Shown piece by piece: positions 9,499 to 17,749 of a stretch of DNA of 64,000 bases. Position 1 is the stretch's first letter. Each line of letters opens with the position of its first letter. This DNA comes from Flavobacteriales bacterium (GTDB lineage Bacteria; Bacteroidota; Bacteroidia; Flavobacteriales_E; Vicingaceae). A model generated the notes under the pieces. The model did not search any database. It was not told where the DNA came from and saw only the letters and a list, made by a program, of their open reading frames with translations. The stretch lies in assembly GCA_002706365.1 (NCBI GenBank), contig PALM01000018.1:1-64000 (forward strand), read 5' to 3'. Made by a program: the position numbers and the translations under genes.

Positions 9499-10200
9499 AT
9501 GAATAGTAAAAGTTGCATTTGCATAATCCCCGCCAGAGGGGGCTCTAAACGTATACCCAGAAAGAACATCCTGCCTCTTAATGGCAAACCATTGATGGCT
9601 TACTCTATTGAGGCAGCCAAGAATTCTGCTGTATTCGATAAGATCGTCGTTTCAACAGAGGATCCAGAAATCAAAGAGATCGCACTTCAATATGGAGTTG
9701 AAGTTGATGATCGACCTGAGCATATGGCTGGAGATCAAGTGACCAAGGTTCAAGTGATCAATGAATATATTCAACGAAATCAGATTCAGGATGATTATGA
9801 TTACGTAGCTGCACTTCTACCTACTTGCCCTTTCAGAACCTCTGAGGATGTAAAAGAGGCCTTCAATAAGATTTCAAGTCAGAAAGAACACGATTTTCTT
9901 ATCGGGGTGACTGAATATGAATTCCCGGTCGATTTTGCCCTTCGTTTGAATGATGAGATCGTTGAAATGGTCAATCCAGAAGGATATGCGGTAACCCGTT
10001 CTCAAAACAAAGAGAAAAAATACCACCCTAATGGTGCTGTCTATATTGCAACAATGAAGGGGTTTATAGAAAAAGAAACATTTTTTAACAGACAGATGAT
10101 GCATCATATAATGCCCGCTTTGCGTTCATATGATATTGATTATCCATATCAGTTTGAAATAGCTGAAATCATCGCCAAAAGAATATTGAATGAAGAATAA
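9499..10200 (+). CDS. Acylneuraminate/nonulosonate cytidylyltransferase (CMP-sugar synthetase)
   Basis: The 233-residue protein activates a nonulosonic acid as its CMP derivative. The N-terminal nucleotide-binding motif IIPARGGSKRIPRKN, then IVVSTEDPEI, LLPTCPFRT and NGAVYI are hallmarks of the NeuA/PseF/LegF family. I cannot tell from sequence whether the substrate is Neu, legionaminic, pseudaminic or another acid, so no symbol is given. It is the first gene of an eight-gene operon and overlaps the next gene by 11 bp. About 200 bp of non-coding DNA precede it; no convincing promoter box was found there. Confidence 0.9.
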   Translation: MNSKSCICIIPARGGSKRIPRKNILPLNGKPLMAYSIEAAKNSAVFDKIVVSTEDPEIKEIALQYGVEVDDRPEHMAGDQVTKVQVINEYIQRNQIQDDYDYVAALLPTCPFRTSEDVKEAFNKISSQKEHDFLIGVTEYEFPVDFALRLNDEIVEMVNPEGYAVTRSQNKEKKYHPNGAVYIATMKGFIEKETFFNRQMMHHIMPALRSYDIDYPYQFEIAEIIAKRILNEE

Positions 10201-11107
10201 ATATATTGACGAGATCAGAGGAACTGTGATTCCTCTTCCTACTCCTTTTAATGAGGATGAGTCTATCGACCATGAATCTTTAGCTAAATATGTCAAATTC
10301 TTAGCAGATAGCGGGATTCCAAACGTAATGACAACGGTTGGAACATCCAGATACAATCTTCTAAGCTCTGATGAGATCAAAGCTGTTAATGAAACAGTTG
10401 TAAAAGCTGCTGATGGTAAAATGAAGACCATAGTTGCCAATCCTCCCTTTGGCCGCCAAGAAGATGCAATTGAATTTGCAGAGCACAGTAAAGCAATTGG
10501 AGCAGATCTCTTTCTTGCTTACTATCCTGAGCGATTTTATGGAGAGGAATACTTATTGGACTTCTTTGGCAAAATATCGGATGCAGCTGGAATTGGAGTA
10601 CTTATCCATGAGATGCCAATGAGAAATGGCCTAGGTGGTGGAAGTGTTCAGTATCCAATTGAAACTCTGCATAAGCTATTCGACATACCAAATGTGGTTG
10701 GATTGAAAGAGGAAGCACTTGATATAGCCTACAGTGGAACCGTTGTGAGAGAATTGGCTAAAAAGGCGGTAATTATTGGAGCTGGCGGAGGTATGAGCCG
10801 CTACCTAAGAGATTATTGGACCGGTGCTCAGGCCTTTCTCGGTGGAATTGGAAACTTCCAGGCAGATGTTGAATTGGATTTCTTCAATGCAATGCAGACT
10901 AAGAATTATGACAAAGCATATAGCATTGTTCATGATGTTGAAATCCCTCTCTTCCAAAAGATATTGCCATTTGGTTGGCATCCATCATTAAAAGCTATCT
11001 TATCGCTTCGAGGTCATATGAAGAAGTATGAAAGAAAGCCTATGAAAGAGAGTCCGGAAGAAGAAAGAATTGCCTTAGACAAGGCTTTGAAAAACAATGG
11101 CTGGTAA
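10190..11107 (+). CDS. DapA/NanA-family aldolase-like enzyme with His in place of catalytic Tyr
   Basis: This 305-residue protein is a class I aldolase barrel of the dihydrodipicolinate synthase/N-acetylneuraminate lyase family. The Schiff-base lysine is K173 in VVGLKEEA. The loop usually reading LYNVPSRTG reads LIHEMPMRNG here, so H140 stands where DapA has its proton-relay Tyr133. The usual GTTGE motif reads GTSRY (51-55). Both changes argue against ordinary DHDPS activity. It lies between the CMP-sugar synthetase (11-bp overlap) and a NeuB-like synthase (11-bp overlap), so a role in making or trimming the same sugar is likely. A pyruvate-binding aldolase next to two PEP-dependent synthases is unusual. 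Confidence 0.85.
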   Translation: MKNKYIDEIRGTVIPLPTPFNEDESIDHESLAKYVKFLADSGIPNVMTTVGTSRYNLLSSDEIKAVNETVVKAADGKMKTIVANPPFGRQEDAIEFAEHSKAIGADLFLAYYPERFYGEEYLLDFFGKISDAAGIGVLIHEMPMRNGLGGGSVQYPIETLHKLFDIPNVVGLKEEALDIAYSGTVVRELAKKAVIIGAGGGMSRYLRDYWTGAQAFLGGIGNFQADVELDFFNAMQTKNYDKAYSIVHDVEIPLFQKILPFGWHPSLKAILSLRGHMKKYERKPMKESPEEERIALDKALKNNGW

Positions 11108-12152
11108 GATGTTGAATCAATTGAAGAAAGAAATAAAGATTGCCGGAAAGACGATCGGAAAAGGGTTTCCAGCCTATGTGATCGCAGAAATGGCATGTGC
11201 GCATAACGGTCGATTCGATGATGCTAAAGCATTGATCAAGGCTTCTGCCGATGCGGGTGCTGATGCTACTCAATTGCAGCTTTTTGATATGGGTCATGTG
11301 GTTACACCAACCAATGAGCTCTTCCCTATTCTCGACAGAATATCATTCTCAGCTGATCAATGGAAAGAATTGACTGATTATGGTAGACAATTGGGAATTG
11401 ATGTCTGGGCATGTACCTACGACGTTCCTTCAGTTGAACTAGCTGTAAAATTGGGGGTAGATGGGATTAAACTCAATTCCGCAGATTTGTCGAACCCAGA
11501 AGTTGTAGAAGCTGTTGCTAAATCCGGTATTCCATTCACTTTAGGAACAGGTGCTTCAACATTGGATGAGATCAGAGGAGGGTTAGAAACTGCCGTAAAA
11601 CATGGTGCTGAGAATATCATCCTAATGCATGGAGTTCAAAACTTCCCCACACAAATTGAAGATCTGAATATTTCGAAGATCCAATTACTCAGAGAGGAAT
11701 TTGAAATACCTGTTGGCTATCACGATCATGTTGATGGCGATAATCCCTTTGGTAAGATCGTAGACCTGATTGCTATTGGCCTGGGAGCCAACATAATTGA
11801 AAAGCACATTGCATTAGATCGATCCAAAGAAGGATTGGATTATCAGGCAGCTCTAGAGCCGGAAGAGTTCAAGCTTTTCGTATCCAATTTGAAGAAGGCG
11901 CATACGGCTTATGGAAGTAAGGAGCCAAAGCCATTTACCGACTCGGAATTACGTTACAGAAAATTCCAAAAGAAGAGCATCATAGCACATAAAGACTTGA
12001 AAGCGGGAGATACTTTGAAAAGAGAAGATGTGTTCTTTAGCAGGAATAATGATGCGGGAATACCTCCTACCAAGTTTCCAGAAATGGAAGGGAAAAAACT
12101 GAATCGAGATATTCCACAATTCGAAAACTTAAAATTAGAAGACGTCACATAA
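11097..12152 (+). CDS. NeuB-family nonulosonate synthase, divergent paralog with SAF domain
   Basis: The 351-residue protein has the NeuB barrel (about 20-270) and a C-terminal SAF/antifreeze-like domain (about 290-350). Conserved features are E31 in IAEMACAHNG, K125 in IKLNSAD, and H211 and H237 in GYHDH and EKHIALD, the expected metal ligands. R316 in the SAF domain matches the Arg that reaches the partner active site. It departs from classic NeuB at several places: KFQTF reads QLQLF (Lys to Gln59), the LQCT..YP motif reads LMHGVQNFP, and GPDH reads GLDY. These suggest a different substrate rather than loss of activity. It overlaps its neighbours by 11 bp and 1 bp. Confidence 0.82.
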   Translation: MAGKMLNQLKKEIKIAGKTIGKGFPAYVIAEMACAHNGRFDDAKALIKASADAGADATQLQLFDMGHVVTPTNELFPILDRISFSADQWKELTDYGRQLGIDVWACTYDVPSVELAVKLGVDGIKLNSADLSNPEVVEAVAKSGIPFTLGTGASTLDEIRGGLETAVKHGAENIILMHGVQNFPTQIEDLNISKIQLLREEFEIPVGYHDHVDGDNPFGKIVDLIAIGLGANIIEKHIALDRSKEGLDYQAALEPEEFKLFVSNLKKAHTAYGSKEPKPFTDSELRYRKFQKKSIIAHKDLKAGDTLKREDVFFSRNNDAGIPPTKFPEMEGKKLNRDIPQFENLKLEDVT

Positions 12153-13198
12153 TGCAATTCAATAAGCAAATAGCCATTGAGAATAAGGTCATTTCAGAAG
12201 CTCACCCTACCTTCGTTATAGCTGAAGCTGGTGTGAATCACGGGGGTGACATGAAGATTGCAACCCAATTGATTGATCTGGCTGCAAAGGCTGGCGCTGA
12301 TGCGGTTAAGTTTCAAACCTTCAAAGCAGAGCATCTTATTCTCGATAATGTGGAAAAAGCCCCTTATCAGCAAAAGACAACGGACTCTGGAGAGTCGCAA
12401 TACAATATGCTCAAGCGCCTTGAAGTCTCTAGAGAGCAAAACTTAGAACTAAAGGCTTATTGCAAACAAAAAGGGATAATCTTTTTAACTACACCTTTTG
12501 ATGAAGTTAGCCTTGATGAATTGGATGAGCTAGATCTTCCCGCTTATAAAGTGGCTTCTACAGACACCACGAATATTCCATTTCTGAGAAATCTCGCTAA
12601 AAAAGGAAAACCGATCTTCCTATCAACGGGTATGACTTACCTTTCTGAGGTTAAATTGGCTTTGGAAACCATCTATGAATTCAACAAGGATGTGGTTTTA
12701 CTTCAGTGTACTGCCAATTATCCAATAGGAGATCATGAAGCTAATCTGAAAGTAATAGATACTTATAAAGCAAACTTCGATGTACTTCTTGGTTATTCTG
12801 ACCATACAGTTGGTGTAGGAGCAGCTCCTTTTGCAATTCCAATGGGAGCCAAAGTAGTAGAGAAGCACTTTACATTGGATAAAAGCTCTGAAGGTCCAGA
12901 TCATCGCGCTTCCCTTGATCCGGAAGAACTGATTGAATTTGTGCAGCTCGTTAGAAAGGTCGATGCCTTTATGGGTAGTGAAGATAAGAAGCCGAATATT
13001 TCTGAAGTTAAGACAAGAGCATCGCTCCAAAAGTGTCTGGTTGCGAAAAAAGACATTAAGGCCGGGGAAACCTTCAGCGAAGACAACCTCATTGCCAAAA
13101 GAACGGGAGGCATTGGTATCTCTCCTATTTATTATCATGATGTACTTGGTAATAAGGCGACAAAAGACTTTGGCAAAGACAGCATAATAGAGTTGTAA
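12152..13198 (+). CDS. NeuB-family nonulosonate synthase (canonical motifs)
   Basis: The 348-residue protein condenses PEP with an N-acylated six-carbon sugar to form a nine-carbon nonulosonic acid. All family motifs are present: FVIAEAGVNHGGD, AVKFQTFKAEHL, YKVASTDT, STGMTYLSE, LQCTANYPI, LLGYSDHTVG, EKHFTLDKSSEGPDH and, in the SAF domain, KRTGGIGISP. Loop sequences are close to Neu5Ac and legionaminate synthases, but I cannot decide between them. It is the second of two adjacent NeuB-type genes, whose products differ strongly in sequence, so this is not a recent duplication. Its start and the preceding stop share one base, which implies translational coupling. Confidence 0.9.
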   Translation: MQFNKQIAIENKVISEAHPTFVIAEAGVNHGGDMKIATQLIDLAAKAGADAVKFQTFKAEHLILDNVEKAPYQQKTTDSGESQYNMLKRLEVSREQNLELKAYCKQKGIIFLTTPFDEVSLDELDELDLPAYKVASTDTTNIPFLRNLAKKGKPIFLSTGMTYLSEVKLALETIYEFNKDVVLLQCTANYPIGDHEANLKVIDTYKANFDVLLGYSDHTVGVGAAPFAIPMGAKVVEKHFTLDKSSEGPDHRASLDPEELIEFVQLVRKVDAFMGSEDKKPNISEVKTRASLQKCLVAKKDIKAGETFSEDNLIAKRTGGIGISPIYYHDVLGNKATKDFGKDSIIEL

Positions 13199-13959
13199 TG
13201 AAAATTGTCTACTGTGGATTTGGAAGAGCTGGCTTAGAGTGTTTCTATCAATTGATCGGACATTTCAAGGCTGAACCTAAAGACATATTGGTCTTTACTC
13301 ATGAGGCAGCAGAAAATGCCGAATTCATTAAACATCTAGATAATCTTGGTGTAAAGTATCTTTACTCTTCGGTGAATGATCATCTAGATGAGATAAAGGA
13401 ATTCAAAGCAGAATATCTTTTATCGGTTTACTATCGATATATAATCAAGGGGTCTATCATAGATTTGGTAAATGCTAGATCAATGAACCTACACCCTTCC
13501 CTCCTGCCCGCATATAGAGGTACAAAGTCAAGTGTTTGGGCCCTCTTGAATCATGAAGAAGAAACAGGTATTTCATTCCATTATATCAATGAAAAGATCG
13601 ATGACGGCAAATTGATCTTACAAGAAAAAGTAAAGATTGATGAAAGTGATACGGCATACTCCCTCTACCACAAGCTAATCGGAGTATTTAGTCGGAATTT
13701 TAACAAAGCCTTTCAACTATTGATAGATGGCTACAAAGGAGAAGAACAGAAAGGAGAAGCTTCTTACTATCCTCGAAAATTACCATTCGATGGAAAGAGA
13801 GTACTTTCCGAAATCAATGAGAAGGAAGCAATTGCCTTTATCAAGGCAATGTATTTCCCTCCATTCAAAGGGGCGATATTTGAACTACCGACTGGGGAGC
13901 TTGTAGAAATACAAGACAAAAATGACTTAGAACCCTATAAAGCGTATTTAAAAGATTAG
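13198..13959 (+). CDS. Formyltransferase-family enzyme, likely sugar N-formyltransferase
   Basis: This 253-residue protein has the N-terminal formyltransferase fold with the catalytic Asn-His-Asp set: N97 and H99 in SMNLHPSLLPAYRG, and D135 in KIDDGKLI. Methionyl-tRNA formyltransferase is longer (about 310 residues) and has a different C-terminal domain; a housekeeping role is therefore unlikely. Known sugar formyltransferases use 10-formyl-tetrahydrofolate to formylate an amino sugar, and this gene sits directly after two NeuB-like genes and before an aminotransferase. N-formylation of a nonulosonic acid or its precursor is a good inference. The start shares a base with the preceding stop. 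Confidence 0.82.
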   Translation: MKIVYCGFGRAGLECFYQLIGHFKAEPKDILVFTHEAAENAEFIKHLDNLGVKYLYSSVNDHLDEIKEFKAEYLLSVYYRYIIKGSIIDLVNARSMNLHPSLLPAYRGTKSSVWALLNHEEETGISFHYINEKIDDGKLILQEKVKIDESDTAYSLYHKLIGVFSRNFNKAFQLLIDGYKGEEQKGEASYYPRKLPFDGKRVLSEINEKEAIAFIKAMYFPPFKGAIFELPTGELVEIQDKNDLEPYKAYLKD

Positions 13960-13960
13960 A

Positions 13961-14812
13961 ATGATATATGTATCATCTTCATGCGTAAAGGCTGAGCATA
14001 TAAAAGACTCGGTTAAACAACTCGTAGAAGCTGGATTTTTCAATATTGAATTATCTGGTGGAACTGAGCCATATCCGGATCTCGAGAAGGATCTATTGAT
14101 GTTGCAAGACAAATACAATATCAATTACCTGTGCCACAATTACTTTCCTCCACCACAGACACCTTTTGTACTCAACTTGGCATCCTTAGATAAGGAAGTA
14201 GCAAGAATGAGCTTAGATCATTGTAAGAATGCGATTGACCTTTCACAGAAATTAGGAGCGAAGAAATTTGCATTCCATGCCGGATTCCTCATCAATATTC
14301 CTATTGATCAAATTGGCAAGAAGATATCCAAGAAGGATATGTTCGACAGGCATGAAGCGATTGCTCAATTTTTGAATAACGTAAGACAGTTATTAGACTA
14401 TTCGGGCGACAGGATTGAATTGTACATTGAAAACAATGTGATTTCAGAAGCCAATTTCAAGGAGTTTGATGAAGAAAATCTATTCTTCTTTACTCATGAA
14501 GGAAACTTAGCCGAATCTAAAGGTGATACTGGCATAAATTACTTATTAGACCTCGCCCATTTGAGTGTTAGCTGCAATAGCTTGGGGCTTAATTTTAAAG
14601 AAGAATTGAACTCCCTAATAAATGGCACCGATTATATTCACCTCTCTGCAAATGATGGCAGAGCAGACCTCAATTGGGCGATTACAAAGGACTCAACAGT
14701 ATATCAAAACCTAAAAGATTACGATATCAGCAACAAGACTATAACCCTAGAGACTTATGCTGATATTGATAAGATTAGAGAATCATTCCAGTTAATAGAA
14801 GACTTAAGATGA
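13961..14812 (+). CDS. Xylose-isomerase-like TIM-barrel protein (sugar isomerase/epimerase family)
   Basis: The 283-residue protein looks like an AP-endonuclease-2/xylose-isomerase-like barrel. The blocks FNIELSGGTEPYPDLEKD, KKFAFHAGFLI, IELYIENNV, YLLDLAHLSVSC and YIHLSANDGRADLNW supply Glu, His and Asp residues in the order expected for a divalent metal site. The family includes sugar and inositol isomerases, epimerases and dehydratases, so the reaction is open. Position inside the operon, one base after the formyltransferase and overlapping the aminotransferase by four bases, points to a step in the same sugar pathway. Family placement is fairly secure; function is not. Confidence 0.78.
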   Translation: MIYVSSSCVKAEHIKDSVKQLVEAGFFNIELSGGTEPYPDLEKDLLMLQDKYNINYLCHNYFPPPQTPFVLNLASLDKEVARMSLDHCKNAIDLSQKLGAKKFAFHAGFLINIPIDQIGKKISKKDMFDRHEAIAQFLNNVRQLLDYSGDRIELYIENNVISEANFKEFDEENLFFFTHEGNLAESKGDTGINYLLDLAHLSVSCNSLGLNFKEELNSLINGTDYIHLSANDGRADLNWAITKDSTVYQNLKDYDISNKTITLETYADIDKIRESFQLIEDLR

Positions 14813-16203
14813 AGGGATCCACTTGCAAATACAACAGCAATTTCAGGGAACTGATCACGGCAATAGATCATGAACCCGCAGGGACAGCTTTCATTACAGA
14901 TGAAAATGAAAAGCTTTGTGGTATAGTAACCGATGGTGACTTCAGAAGGATGTTACTTAAGGGGAAGAGTATGGATGACCATCTTTCCAAATCTGATTTT
15001 GGCGATTTTGTTGTAGCCAAAAAAGGTGAAAGTATGGAAGCTTTGCTGAAAAAGACCAGTAAGAAGATCCGTATTATCCCCATAGTTGATGATGAAGGAT
15101 TTCTGGTAGATTATTTCGTCTACAGACATCAAACGCGCTTCACGCCTATTGCGGAACCTACACTTGACAATACTGAGTACAGATATTTGATGGATGCCTT
15201 TACCTCTACCTGGATTAGCAGTCGTGGTAAATACATCGATCAATTTGAAGAGAATTTCTCAAATTTCATTGGCTGTAAATATGGAGTTGCCGTAAGTAAC
15301 GGTACAGTAGCCATTCACCTAGCTTTAGAAGCACTAGGTGTGGGAGAAGGAGACGAAGTCATTATCCCAGACCTCACTTTTGCAGCAACCATCAATGCAG
15401 TATTGCTAGCCAAGGCTACCCCTGTGCTGGTGGATGTGGATCTTGAAAGCTGGACCATCTCGCCAGATGAGATTGAAAAAGCGATCAACCCTAATACCAA
15501 AGCGATCATTCCGGTGCATGTGTATGGACAAGCATGCGATATGGAAGGCATCATGGATATTGCAAAGAAGCATGACCTAAAAGTGATCGAAGATTGCGCT
15601 GAAGCCCATGGAGCTGAGTTTAAGGGCAAGAGAGTAGGTAGTTTCGGAGATATCGCTACTTTCTCTTTCTTCGCGAATAAGATCATCACTACCGGTGAAG
15701 GTGGAATGTGCATGACCAATTCAGCTGAATTAGACGATCGCATGCGCCAAATGAGAGATCATGGAATGAGCAGGGAGAAAAAATATTGGCATGAGATGAT
15801 CGGTTTCAATTACCGCATGACCAACCTTCAAGCTGCTATTGGCTGTGCTCAATTAGAGAAGATCGATCAATTGCTTGAGCGCAATGATAATTTCGAGAAA
15901 CAGTACAAAGAGGCTCTAGATGAATTGGGCTTGATCCAGTGGCAAAAAGAGATCGAAGGACGAAGAAAGGTCGTTTGGTTGGTAGCTTGTCTTAGCGACC
16001 ACAAAGAAGCTATTAGCAATGCATTAAGAGAGAACTCGATCGACGTTAGACCTTTCTTCTATTGTCTATCAGATATGCCTATCTATTCAAAGTATCACTT
16101 CTCTAATAAGAATGCCAAATTGCTCTCAGAGAAAGGTATGAATCTACCAACAGTCGAGAATGTGGATTATGGTCTAATCAAAAAGATTCTTTCCCAGATC
16201 TAG
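14809..16203 (+). CDS. CBS-domain/DegT-family PLP aminotransferase fusion
   Basis: This 464-residue protein has two parts. Residues 1-115 form a pair of CBS motifs (AFITDENEKLCGIVTDGDFRRM and RIIPIVDDEGFLVDYFV). Residues 120-464 are a DegT/DnrJ/EryC1 sugar aminotransferase, with SNGTVAIHLAL, DLTFAATINA, HVYGQACDM, EDCAEAHGA (D262) and the PLP-binding K291 in FSFFANKIITTGEGG. Such enzymes transfer an amino group from glutamate to a 4-keto or similar sugar. CBS pairs are known fused to the nucleotidyltransferase PtmE of legionaminate synthesis; fusion to the aminotransferase is unusual and suggests nucleotide-responsive control. It overlaps the preceding gene by four bases. Confidence 0.87.
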   Translation: MKGSTCKYNSNFRELITAIDHEPAGTAFITDENEKLCGIVTDGDFRRMLLKGKSMDDHLSKSDFGDFVVAKKGESMEALLKKTSKKIRIIPIVDDEGFLVDYFVYRHQTRFTPIAEPTLDNTEYRYLMDAFTSTWISSRGKYIDQFEENFSNFIGCKYGVAVSNGTVAIHLALEALGVGEGDEVIIPDLTFAATINAVLLAKATPVLVDVDLESWTISPDEIEKAINPNTKAIIPVHVYGQACDMEGIMDIAKKHDLKVIEDCAEAHGAEFKGKRVGSFGDIATFSFFANKIITTGEGGMCMTNSAELDDRMRQMRDHGMSREKKYWHEMIGFNYRMTNLQAAIGCAQLEKIDQLLERNDNFEKQYKEALDELGLIQWQKEIEGRRKVVWLVACLSDHKEAISNALRENSIDVRPFFYCLSDMPIYSKYHFSNKNAKLLSEKGMNLPTVENVDYGLIKKILSQI

Positions 16204-16210
16204 TATCTAA

Positions 16211-17707
16211 ATGGGTATCATAAAACGACAAACGATCAAGGCATCCATTGTAACCTACATTGGAGTTGCCCTTGGTGCGATCAATACACTTTGGCTCTAC
16301 CCTAATTTCCTCAAACCAGATGAGATAGGTTTAATTACGTTGCTCACCAACATAGCCTTGATGATTGCTCCTATAGCTCAGTTTGGAGTTACAGGAGTTA
16401 TTCTGAAGTACTATCCATATGTAAAGGATGATAAGAAACAGAAGGGTGCATTTGTCTATCTGATCATGCTTATCCCATTCTTGGGCTATATCCTTTCAAT
16501 GATTTTTCTCTTTATCTGTAAGGGACTCATCATTAAGAACTTTGCGGAGAACTCTCCCCTCATTATCGACTACCTGATTTGGTTGGTACCGCTGACATTC
16601 ATTTTAATGGCGAGAAATGTAGCAGATGCTTTTGCTAGGGCGCAGTTTAGAACAGCCATGCCAAAGTTCTTTAAAGAAGTTGTATATCGTCTGCTTCTAT
16701 TCATTGTGATCATACTTTACTCCTTTTATCATCTTCCTCTAGATTCACTTGTGTTAGGAGTTGTGGTAGCCTTTGGTATCAATTTGATCATGGTGTTATT
16801 GTATTTACGTCAATTGCACTTCATTAAAGTGGTATGGAGACTCAGTCTTCTGAAGAAGAAGATGATAAAGGAGTCCTTGATCTTTGGAGGTTATATCATT
16901 TTAAGTGGATTTGCGGGAATGTTGGTAACCAAGATCGATAGTTGGATGATCGCCCGAAAGCTCGACTTGGACAATACCGGTATCTTCACTATTGCACTAT
17001 ACATTGGCTTGGCGATAGAGATGCCAAAGAGATCCTTGAACTTGATCTCCTTACCAGTAATCGGGAAAGCAATGAAGGAAAAGAAGCTGGGCGAGGTTGA
17101 AGAGTTGTATTCTAAATCTTCTTTGATCCAATTGATAGTTGGAAGTCTACTATTGATCTGTGTTTGGATCAATATAGATGAGATCTTCATGCTAATACCA
17201 AATTCGGAGATCTATTCTGCGGGTAAGTATGTAGTCTTATACATAGGATTGGCAGTAGTTTTTGATATGGCTACAGGGGTGAATAATGAGATCATTGTGA
17301 TGTCTGATTTTTACAAGTGGAACATTCTCATAATGCTTTTCCTCATTGTAGTTGCCATTATCAATAATGAGATTCTTATCCCTATCTATGGAATAACCGG
17401 AGCTGCAATGGCAACTGCCATCTCTATTTTTCTATTCAATGTGATAAAATACATTATTGTTTACATAAAGCTTGGGATTCAACCATTTAGCAAGAAAACA
17501 CTTATCTCCTTGATCATTGCTTTTGGGGTATATTTCTTGGGAGTAAACTTACCATCTAGCTCAATTCCCCTGCTTGACATAGGATACAAGAGCGTTGTAT
17601 TAATTGGAGTCTACTTGTTCATTCATCATTATCTTAAGACCTCTGAAGACCTCTCAAAACTTAGCAAACAAGTGTTTGGAATTTTGAGAAAAGGAAAGAA
17701 GAAATAG
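16211..17707 (+). CDS. Wzx-like polysaccharide flippase (MATE/MOP superfamily)
   Basis: This 498-residue protein has about 14 predicted membrane helices and a positively charged N-terminus (MGIIKRQTIKAS) entering a helix, as in Wzx/RfbX transporters. The pattern VTYIGVALGAINTLWLYPNFL, QFGVTGVILKYYPY, MLVTKIDSWMIARKL with LDNTGIFTIALYIGL, and ITGAAMATAISIFLFN is typical of the oligosaccharidyl-lipid flippase group. It would move lipid-linked glycan units across the inner membrane. It is the last gene of the sugar operon, seven bases after the aminotransferase, and ends convergently with the glycosyltransferase at 17750. Its presence implies that the operon's sugar goes into a surface glycan. 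Confidence 0.87.
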   Translation: MGIIKRQTIKASIVTYIGVALGAINTLWLYPNFLKPDEIGLITLLTNIALMIAPIAQFGVTGVILKYYPYVKDDKKQKGAFVYLIMLIPFLGYILSMIFLFICKGLIIKNFAENSPLIIDYLIWLVPLTFILMARNVADAFARAQFRTAMPKFFKEVVYRLLLFIVIILYSFYHLPLDSLVLGVVVAFGINLIMVLLYLRQLHFIKVVWRLSLLKKKMIKESLIFGGYIILSGFAGMLVTKIDSWMIARKLDLDNTGIFTIALYIGLAIEMPKRSLNLISLPVIGKAMKEKKLGEVEELYSKSSLIQLIVGSLLLICVWINIDEIFMLIPNSEIYSAGKYVVLYIGLAVVFDMATGVNNEIIVMSDFYKWNILIMLFLIVVAIINNEILIPIYGITGAAMATAISIFLFNVIKYIIVYIKLGIQPFSKKTLISLIIAFGVYFLGVNLPSSSIPLLDIGYKSVVLIGVYLFIHHYLKTSEDLSKLSKQVFGILRKGKKK

Positions 17708-17749
17708 ATTAAGCTCAGCTAATTCTAAGTTCCAAAAAAGTAGTTTTCA

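Noticed and set aside
10190-11107. Housekeeping dihydrodipicolinate synthase (dapA)
   Set aside because: Catalytic Tyr is replaced and the gene lies within a sugar operon; lysine-pathway neighbours are absent.
9499-13198. Sialic-acid catabolism (nan) cluster
   Set aside because: CMP-synthetase, NeuB-type synthases and a flippase indicate synthesis; no NanE, NanK or sugar importers are present.
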